Shown in pieces: positions 60,035 to 64,000 of a stretch of DNA of 64,000 bases. The stretch is taken from the NCBI GenBank assembly GCA_947166905.1, contig CAMVFZ010000002.1:1-64000 (forward strand). Direction: 5' to 3'. Within the stretch, counting starts at the first letter, position 1. Each line of letters begins with the position of its first letter. The notes beneath the pieces are model-generated. The model worked only from the letters and a program-made list of their open reading frames with translations, made no database searches and was not told where the DNA came from. The position numbers and the translations under genes are program-made. The DNA is from an uncultured Prevotellaceae bacterium (lineage in GTDB: Bacteria; Bacteroidota; Bacteroidia; Bacteroidales; UBA932).

Positions 60035-61066
60035 ATGAAACTTGTAAGATTATTCAGCATTTTTGCAGCTGCGGCTTTTGTTGCCAGTTGCGGATCCAAT
60101 GAGAACGTAACCCTTCTCAAGGGTGTTTTCACAGGAGAATCCATTCCGGATGAGGTTCATATTGAAGACACAGACAATGGTCTTGATACCCTCATCGCTC
60201 TTAAAGACGGAAAATTCAGCATTGAGCTCAACAGGGACAAAACCACCTGTGTGGGCATGGACTTCCTGATTGACGGTGTACGCTGGGACGGCGGTATAAT
60301 TCCGGACTGCGCAACAATTACCTATACTCTTGATAAAGAGCCTGTTAGCATTGAATATTCAGACCCTAACAGCCTTAACGTACAGCTCAGGGCTTTCATG
60401 GAGATGCAGTCACAGATCAGGGAAAAGGCAAAGGAGAATCCCGATGCTTACGACGAGATGTTCGACTATGCTAAGCAGATGTTCGACAATAACCCTGACA
60501 ACTTCATAGGTTACATCGGCTATCTTATCTCTTCCCAGGGCAAGAATGCCGATGAGAAACTGGAGATGATTGAAAAGCTTTCAGAGGAACTCCAGGCAAA
60601 ACCTGCTATCGCACAGGACAAGACCGTTATCGTTGCAGCCAAGAAAATGGGTGTTGGTGCCATGTTTACTGATTTCGAGGCCGAGCAGCCCGATGGTTCC
60701 GTTAAAAAGTTCTCTGACTACATCGGCAAGGGAAAATATGTCCTTGTAGACTTCTGGGCCTCTTGGTGCGGCCCCTGCCTGGGTGAAATTCCTTATCTTA
60801 AGGCAGCTTACAAGAAGTACAAGGGTGACAAGTTCGATATCCTTGGAGTTGCAGTTTCCGACAAGCCTGAAAACACATTGCGTGCAATCAAGGAGAACGA
60901 GATTCCTTGGAATGTAATCCTTAACGCACAGCACAAGCCGGGAGACCTTTACGGATTCAATACTATTCCGCAGATCTTCCTCTTTGGCCCTGACGGCACC
61001 CTGCTTAAGCGAGACGGTCTTCGCGGCGAGGAAATGGATGCCGCTCTTGCCGAGTATCTGAAATAA
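60035..61066 (+). CDS. TlpA/AhpC-type thioredoxin-like lipoprotein
   Basis: A 343-residue protein from ATG 60035 (MKLVRLFSIFAAAAFVASCGS), a lipoprotein signal peptide with Cys20 as the lipid site; the longer track start would bury this. A DUF4369-like beta-rich N-terminal region (about 25-200) precedes a thioredoxin fold (about 210-343) with FWASWCGPCLGEIPYL (CxxC), GVAVSDKPENTLRAIKE and IPQIFLFGPDGTLLKRDGLRG. It is expected to reduce disulfides in the periplasm. It starts 6 bases ahead of the BASS transporter and may be cotranscribed with it. Confidence 0.88.
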   Translation: MKLVRLFSIFAAAAFVASCGSNENVTLLKGVFTGESIPDEVHIEDTDNGLDTLIALKDGKFSIELNRDKTTCVGMDFLIDGVRWDGGIIPDCATITYTLDKEPVSIEYSDPNSLNVQLRAFMEMQSQIREKAKENPDAYDEMFDYAKQMFDNNPDNFIGYIGYLISSQGKNADEKLEMIEKLSEELQAKPAIAQDKTVIVAAKKMGVGAMFTDFEAEQPDGSVKKFSDYIGKGKYVLVDFWASWCGPCLGEIPYLKAAYKKYKGDKFDILGVAVSDKPENTLRAIKENEIPWNVILNAQHKPGDLYGFNTIPQIFLFGPDGTLLKRDGLRGEEMDAALAEYLK

Positions 61067-61072
61067 TTCAGT

Positions 61073-61921
61073 ATGAATACTATTTGGATTGTACTGCCTA
61101 TTCTTACCCTTTTGATGTTCGATCTGGGCCTGTCGCTGCGCCTGGGGGACTTCGGTAAGGTATTTAAACATCCTTCTCCTATTATTATAGCACTCGTCGG
61201 CCAGTTGATACTGTTGCCGGCGATTGCTTTGGGCCTGGCATACTTCTTCAAGTTGCCACCGGTGTTCTTCATCGGCCTTGTGCTTATTGCTTGCTGCCCG
61301 GGTGGAAGTTCGTCAAACATCTTTTCCAAGCTTGCCGGGGGCGATGTGGCTTTGTCGGTGATTCTTACGGCCCTTAGCAGCATTATCACGCTTTTTACTA
61401 TTCCTGTTGTGATGACTTATGCGACGCAGCTGGTAGGGCAGAGCGTGGGTATTTCCCTGCCGGTGGGCAATCTTATCAAGCAGAATCTGTTGCTGATGCT
61501 TGTGCCGGTGCTACTGGGTATACTGCTTAATTATGCCTGGCCTAAGGTGGCGGAGAAGATTGACAAGGTTCTTACTAAGCTTGCATTCCCGCTTCTGCTG
61601 GTGCTAATTACCGTTTTCTATATTCAGCACCATCAGACTATACTGGATAATGTAAAGGTGCTTGGACTTTGCGTGATGGCGCTTATTTTGATTGCCATCG
61701 CCGTGTCTGGCTTCCTTTCAAAGTTGGTACGTAACAATCCGGCCCAGAGCCGCACTGTTGTCATTGAGGTTGGTATGCAGAATGCTGCGCAGGCAATAGC
61801 GATTGCATCCAGCCCGTTCATCTTTGCCAACGAGGTAATGGCTATCCCTGCCATTCTCTACTCTTTGGCTATGAATATTGTACTGCTGGTGTACGTATTT
61901 GTCGTCCGCAGGCATCTATAG
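61073..61921 (+). CDS. Bile acid:sodium symporter (BASS) family transporter
   Basis: A 282-residue integral membrane protein with about nine hydrophobic segments. The family signature ACCPGGSSSNIFSKLAGGDVALSV is present, and VIEVGMQNAAQAIAIAS marks the second crossover motif, matching the sodium sites of BASS proteins. Such transporters move organic anions (bile acids, pantoate, pyruvate and others) with Na+; the substrate is not evident. A tRNA-Ala gene with its own promoter follows. Confidence 0.9.
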   Translation: MNTIWIVLPILTLLMFDLGLSLRLGDFGKVFKHPSPIIIALVGQLILLPAIALGLAYFFKLPPVFFIGLVLIACCPGGSSSNIFSKLAGGDVALSVILTALSSIITLFTIPVVMTYATQLVGQSVGISLPVGNLIKQNLLLMLVPVLLGILLNYAWPKVAEKIDKVLTKLAFPLLLVLITVFYIQHHQTILDNVKVLGLCVMALILIAIAVSGFLSKLVRNNPAQSRTVVIEVGMQNAAQAIAIASSPFIFANEVMAIPAILYSLAMNIVLLVYVFVVRRHL

Positions 61922-61923
61922 GT

Positions 61924-61954
61924 ATTGCAGATTAAGATATTTTGCTTATCTTTG
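61924..61954 (+). promoter_or_regulatory. Promoter of tRNA-Ala
   Basis: ATTG (61924-61927) and TATCTTTG (61947-61954) are 19 bases apart, 10 bases before the tRNA. Confidence 0.6.
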
Positions 61955-61964
61955 CAATCCCAAT

Positions 61965-62037
61965 GGGGTATTAGCTCAGTTGGTAGAGCGTTTGAATGGC
62001 ATTCAAAAGGTCAGGAGTTCGATTCTCCTATGCTCCA
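61965..62037 (+). tRNA. tRNA-Ala (anticodon GGC)
   Basis: A 73-base cloverleaf: acceptor GGGGTAT/ATGCTCC, D arm GCTC...GAGC, anticodon stem TTTGA/TCAAA with loop ATGGCAT (anticodon GGC), T loop TTCGATT and discriminator A. No CCA is encoded. A tyrosine recombinase gene lies 345 bases downstream, so its 3' end is a candidate attachment site. Confidence 0.93.
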
Positions 62038-62072
62038 CACGAAGGGTCAGCTTAGGCTGACCTTTTTTCGTG
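62038..62072 (+). terminator. Intrinsic terminator of tRNA-Ala
   Basis: GGTCAGC-TTAG-GCTGACC (62045-62062) is followed by TTTTTT, with outer CACGAA/TTCGTG continuing the stem. It directly follows the tRNA. Confidence 0.88.
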
Positions 62073-62381
62073 TGGGCAGCTGCAACTTGCTTTTGCAAGT
62101 CTTGCAACGCTCCGGCCGGCGCCTGAAGGCGCAGCAGGCGCTCGTTGATCTGGGACTTGCCGCCGGTGGCCAGCCAGAGGAAGCGGGCGCGATGTGGCCG
62201 AACTCCAGTCTCAAAATCTCTTTGCTTCTCTTCTTGTTCCGGAGGATGAAGATGTCCCCCTCCCCGAGCGCTGCCGCAGGGTGAACCGCGTTTGCTCTGA
62301 ACTTGGTCGCGCGTAGTTTGTCGCATGCTTGTCCCCGGCGCGTTCCGGGGAGGTCCCTGGGACGTTCCAGGGGCACAGCTG
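62073..62381. other. GC-rich interval with possible IS66 orf2 remnant and tandem hairpins
   Basis: No intact gene is seen. On the minus strand a frame at 62200-62280 reads GEGDIFILRNKKRSKEILRLE, weakly like the core of IS66 family TnpB (GDIFIFxNKxRxxxKLLxW), with no flanking family sequence. At 62333-62350 and 62355-62372, CCCCGG...CCGGGG and CCCTGG...CCAGGG form two adjacent hairpins with related loops (CGCGTT and GACGTT), just after the integrase stop. Confidence 0.35.
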
Positions 62382-63302
62382 CTAGTCCCCCAGCTTCAGG
62401 CGTTTTACCATGGCCTGCATGCCCTTGCGAGGCTCCGGGGTGACGAACTCCATATAGGTGTTCACGGTACCGGCTACATTGTCATTACCCAGGAGCTTTG
62501 CCAGGGTTACGAAGTCTACTCCTGATTCCAGGCAGCGGACGGCAAAGGTGTGGCGAAGGTCCTTGAAGGTGACGGCCGGGAGTCCCAGGTTCTTGGCCAC
62601 TGTTGTGCAGAATACACGGAGTGTGCGGGGCTGCAGGGCGTCCGGGGTGTTGGTGAGGAAGAACATCTCCGGAAGGTGGTCTGCGACCAGCGGGGCTATG
62701 TAGGCGATCTGTTCCGGAGTCAGGGGCACATCCCTTGGCGAGGATTCGGATTCTGCGTCTGTTTTGCGCCTCCATTCGAAGGATTCGCCGGAGACGGCAT
62801 AGAGATACCCCTGGATGCCGCGGACGTGAATAAAGCCGTTTTCAAGGTCGAAATCCTGCCAGCGTAGGGCGCAGATTTCTCCCAGACGAAGTCCGGCGGT
62901 AAGGGCCAGATAGATTCCTATGTATCTGGGATTGGGATGGGCGTATAACTCTTGCAAGAACTTCTTCTCTTCTTTCAGCGAGAGAATCAGCAGATCCTGC
63001 GGAGCCTTCGCTGCCCAGCCATTTGTCTGCCACGTGGGCATGGGCCACCAACCTTCTTTGGCGGCATAGCGCAGGATGCCGAGAAGCAGTACAGACACAT
63101 CCGCCGCCGTACGCTTGCTCCCCCCTGCCGCCAGCACACTCTCCTCAACCGCCCGAGCGTCTGCTTCCGAAACACTCTCTTTATCTCCAAGCAGCGGCAA
63201 GATATTCTTCTCTGCCAACAACGAATACGTGGCCAGCGAAGACGGTTTAAGCGTCCCCTGTTTCACCGCTTTCCAACGGGTATATATTTCTGCGAACTTC
63301 AT
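62382..63302 (-). CDS. Tyrosine recombinase/integrase with altered catalytic histidines
   Basis: A 306-residue phage-integrase-family protein. Residues 1-105 are a core-binding SAM-like domain and 110-306 the catalytic domain. Arg139 (TAGLRLGEICALRW), the turn lysine near 180, Arg250 in FKDLRHTF and the nucleophile Tyr283 (VNTYMEF) are present. The usual His of HxxR is Lys247 (KDLR), and the usual His of LGHxS is Asn273 (LGNDN). It is transcribed toward tRNA-Ala, as integrases at element ends often are. Activity is plausible but uncertain; function (excision, inversion or integration) is not readable. Confidence 0.85.
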   Translation of the reverse strand: MKFAEIYTRWKAVKQGTLKPSSLATYSLLAEKNILPLLGDKESVSEADARAVEESVLAAGGSKRTAADVSVLLLGILRYAAKEGWWPMPTWQTNGWAAKAPQDLLILSLKEEKKFLQELYAHPNPRYIGIYLALTAGLRLGEICALRWQDFDLENGFIHVRGIQGYLYAVSGESFEWRRKTDAESESSPRDVPLTPEQIAYIAPLVADHLPEMFFLTNTPDALQPRTLRVFCTTVAKNLGLPAVTFKDLRHTFAVRCLESGVDFVTLAKLLGNDNVAGTVNTYMEFVTPEPRKGMQAMVKRLKLGD

Positions 63303-63352
63303 GACTTTAGTGTTATGCTATGGACGGAACAAAGATAAGGGATTCTGGGGAT

Positions 63353-63386
63353 AAAAACAAAGCGACACCCCATAGAGAGATGTCGC
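63353..63386 (-). terminator. Intrinsic terminator of the surface-protein gene
   Basis: In the minus-strand RNA GCGACATCTC and GGGGTGTCGC form a 10-bp stem with two G-U pairs and a TCTAT loop, followed by TTTGTTTTT. It lies 25 bases after the stop of the surface-protein gene and upstream of the integrase. Confidence 0.75.
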
Positions 63387-63411
63387 AATGATATACATAC
63401 ATATACTCAAA

Positions 63412-64000
63412 TTATTCTTCGTTTACACCTATTGCGCCTAAATAGATTGCTTTATCTGCAGAATTGGTGTATGTAATAACGATTGTTCCTGTAGCGGACC
63501 CTGTAAAAGTATAATCGGTAGCTGTTGTAGTTAAGCTTACTGAGGTGGCAGAACTTCTTTCAAAGGGTGTTCCTCCAACAGATACTTGAAGTGTGGCAGA
63601 ACCGCTCTTAGCGATACTAGCATTGACACGAACTTTAGTAATTGTGATTGAGCCAAAAGATGATGTACTAACCACAAAAGAAGTAGCCGGATTATTGCCA
63701 GTACCTATACCTACCCCCTTTCCAGCTTGCCACTGGGGATTAGAAGCAGTTGTCTTCCAAGTATACTCCAAATTCCATGTACGTGACGGGCTGCCTTTAG
63801 ATACAGATGCTGCATAAGCTCCTGATGAAGTCAAATCACCACTTGCAAGCGTCCAAGTATACGCTGAAGTGGCTATGACAGCAATATCATAAGATGTCTT
63901 GATGTTTGTAGGATCAGCATCGTAAGTGACATGTACTGTATAATCATCTGCCACACCCATGTTAACTCCGCTAGCATCAATAGTATAACCTGAATTAATC
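63412..64000 (-). CDS. Surface-type beta-sandwich protein, C-terminal part (continues past window)
   Basis: The frame stays open to the window edge (13 codons beyond the track's internal Met at 63960), so this is the last 196 residues of a larger protein. It is rich in Thr, Ser, Gly and Val: NLEYTWKTTASNPQWQAGKG, ITKVRVNASIAKSGSATLQV and TFTGSATGTIVITYTN suggest Ig-like or jelly-roll modules as in secreted Bacteroidota surface proteins. No C-terminal sorting domain or LPXTG motif is seen. The name of the family is unknown to me. It lies next to the integrase and may be cargo of an inserted element. Confidence 0.6.
   Translation of the reverse strand, partial: INSGYTIDASGVNMGVADDYTVHVTYDADPTNIKTSYDIAVIATSAYTWTLASGDLTSSGAYAASVSKGSPSRTWNLEYTWKTTASNPQWQAGKGVGIGTGNNPATSFVVSTSSFGSITITKVRVNASIAKSGSATLQVSVGGTPFERSSATSVSLTTTATDYTFTGSATGTIVITYTNSADKAIYLGAIGVNEE

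Noticed and set aside
62047-62376. Minus-strand 109-residue ORF as an intact IS66 TnpB gene
   Set aside because: Only about 20 residues resemble the TnpB core; the rest is unlike the family and no partner genes or terminal repeats are seen. Kept only as a possible remnant.

Overview
The window looks like a chromosomal segment from a member of the Bacteroidota, most likely order Bacteroidales. The signs are promoters of the TTTG-N19/21-TAnnTTTG type in front of many genes, almost no Shine-Dalgarno sequences, and characteristic families: LruC/DUF4842, DUF2795, S46 and M13 peptidases, TonB-dependent receptors and SLBB export proteins. I cannot name a genus. Coding density is high and most genes sit in tight operons with overlapping ends.

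Layout. (1) 1-4.6 kb, minus strand: a four-gene surface or exopolysaccharide operon (LruC lipoprotein, HEAT-repeat membrane protein, processive family 2 glycosyltransferase, TPR protein cut by the window edge). (2) 4.8-8.7 kb, plus strand: rmuC, then an aminotransferase overlapping an acetyl-CoA hydrolase/transferase-family CoA transferase. (3) 8.8-16.6 kb: two metal-uptake loci, each a small His/Cys-rich exported protein plus a TonB-dependent receptor, the second also with an HMA metallochaperone-like protein. Between them lie two tRNA-Lys genes, manC, folE and a DUF2795 gene. (4) 16.6-19.8 kb: an SGNH hydrolase, then a repeat-rich island with a stand-alone HRDC protein and a Y1/HUH (REP-associated-type) transposase between about 170-bp direct repeats. 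(5) 19.8-27.9 kb, minus strand: an M13 peptidase, the Wzz-like and OPX polysaccharide export proteins, and an LTA-synthase-like enzyme. (6) 27.9-37.5 kb, minus strand: a complete UMP operon, pyrC-carA-carB-pyrK-pyrD-pyrF-pyrE-pyrB, behind a leader with an intrinsic terminator. (7) 37.7-49.5 kb, plus strand: a purine operon, purE-purL-purC-purF-purM-purN-purH-purD-folD, diverging from the pyr operon. (8) 49.5-57.4 kb: lrp diverging from metY-metX-thrA-asd, then a D-aminoacylase-like amidohydrolase. (9) 57.5-61.9 kb: YbjQ, a DPP11-like S46 peptidase, a thioredoxin-like lipoprotein and a BASS transporter. (10) 61.9-64 kb: tRNA-Ala(GGC), a tyrosine recombinase and the C-terminal part of a surface-type protein, which may be the left end of an integrated element.

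How the genes work together. The two divergent nucleotide operons supply UMP and IMP, and folD supplies one-carbon folate for the purine branch. The metYX-thrA-asd block turns aspartate into homoserine, O-acetylhomoserine and homocysteine. Several families (export proteins, glycosyltransferase, LTA-synthase-like, ManC) serve the cell envelope.

Most notable observations. CarA and PurF, the gateway amidotransferases of the two nucleotide pathways, both lack the glutaminase nucleophile cysteine and further active-site residues, while PurL keeps its own; this suggests ammonia-dependent nucleotide synthesis. PyrB carries a PyrI-type zinc ribbon without the allosteric domain. An HRDC-transposase pair sits in a repeat island. 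A structured about 120-bp element occurs twice (17.73 and 30.36 kb) with a conserved core but unrelated, fully paired outer stems. A palindromic element is inserted in frame in purD. A 30-bp inverted repeat brackets the 8-kb lrp-to-amidohydrolase block. Everything here was read by eye from the sequence; no database search or folding program was run.
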